DNA of 53,686 nt from positions 1 through 53,686 of the forward strand of contig JAHHGU010000034.1 of NCBI GenBank assembly GCA_019359765.1. Reading direction: 5' to 3'. The translations under genes were made by a program, and so were the position numbers. A model generated the notes under the pieces. That model ran no database searches, was not told the origin of the DNA, and worked only from the letters and a program-made list of their open reading frames with translations. Numbering within the stretch: position 1 is the first letter of the stretch; the number at the start of each line of letters is the position of its first letter. Below are positions 53,585-53,686 of this stretch, in pieces. The DNA is from Aphanothece sp. CMT-3BRIN-NPC111 (GTDB lineage Bacteria > Cyanobacteriota > Cyanobacteriia > Cyanobacteriales > JAHHGU01).

Positions 53585-53686
53585 TCATTGTAAGAGGAGA
53601 AAAATCTGCTCAAGGTTATGAGCAATCATCCGAACCGCCTGGGTGATGGAGGAATAACCCTTGTGGCGCAATAGAGCGATCACTAA
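53585..53686 (-). CDS. Transposase C-terminal fragment
   Basis: The last 33 codons of a minus-strand gene entering from the right edge. The product ends RMIAHNLEQIFLLLQ after LVIALLRHKGYSSITQAV. This is the style of the C-terminus of DDE transposases of the IS4 or ISAs1 type (NxL..L..GY.SIT.A.R..AHN). The family is not certain from this fragment. Confidence 0.6.
   Translation of the reverse strand, partial: LVIALLRHKGYSSITQAVRMIAHNLEQIFLLLQ

Overview
This window is cyanobacterial chromosome. The evidence is a phycobilisome core gene (apcF), a plastoquinone-pathway prenyltransferase, DUF1825 and TM2/PRC-barrel proteins typical of cyanobacteria, a fused panC/cmk gene, a canonical NtcA promoter before glnA, and very frequent copies of the HIP1 octamer GCGATCGC in genes and spacers. 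Heptanucleotide tandem repeats (GAGTTTT/AAAACTC and AATTCGT types) and several dispersed repeat families fit a larger-genome, possibly filamentous or colonial species, but the genus cannot be fixed from the sequence.

Layout. 1-5354 (all minus strand) is an arsenic/phosphate block. It holds arsM (arsenite methyltransferase) and arsS (radical SAM, arsenosugar pathway), then arsR with a perfect 8-4-8 inverted repeat just upstream, then pstS-pstC-pstA-pstB in overlapping order (pstB runs off the left edge). 5.5-10.1 kb holds apcF, a roughly 930-nt gene-free stretch, a small conserved-looking ORF, NtcA-driven glnA and a ferritin-like protein. 10.3-16 kb is a mixed set: a DUF937 protein, a membrane GTPase, an orphan ABC ATPase, a fasciclin protein, a secreted protein and two very small membrane ORFs. 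16.0-18.6 kb is one large fusion of a cyclic-nucleotide-binding-like domain, a degenerate sigma-54-activator-type AAA domain and a membrane polyferredoxin. 18.8-31.6 kb carries a TM2 protein, an HHH protein, DUF1825, PBP1A, tyrS-pyrF, truB, an S9 peptidase, the UbiA prenyltransferase and ppx. 31.7-39.3 kb carries a triple-PAS histidine kinase, Hsp20, a Rieske protein, an SDR epimerase, an acyltransferase, tadA and grxC. 39.6-45.4 kb carries a PRC-barrel gene pair, a Ser/Thr kinase with TPRs, a second ferritin-like protein, tRNA-Cys and purM. 46-53.7 kb carries RlpA, panC/cmk, two tandem polysaccharide deacetylases, a GH26-like protein and, at the right edge, a truncated TnpB next to the end of a second insertion sequence.

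Most genes are housekeeping and sit singly or in small groups, as is usual in cyanobacteria. The clearest functional unit is the arsenic/phosphate block: the arsM/arsS pair can turn arsenite into methylated arsenic and arsenosugar precursors, while arsR sits at the head of a high-affinity phosphate transporter, which suggests that phosphate uptake is adjusted under arsenic stress. The most unusual protein is the CNB-AAA-polyferredoxin fusion, whose ATPase motifs are lost. Dispersed repeats have entered coding sequence in at least two places (the arsR tail and the polyferredoxin loop) and supply a stop codon in a third. I found no CRISPR array, restriction system, prophage or biosynthetic cluster.
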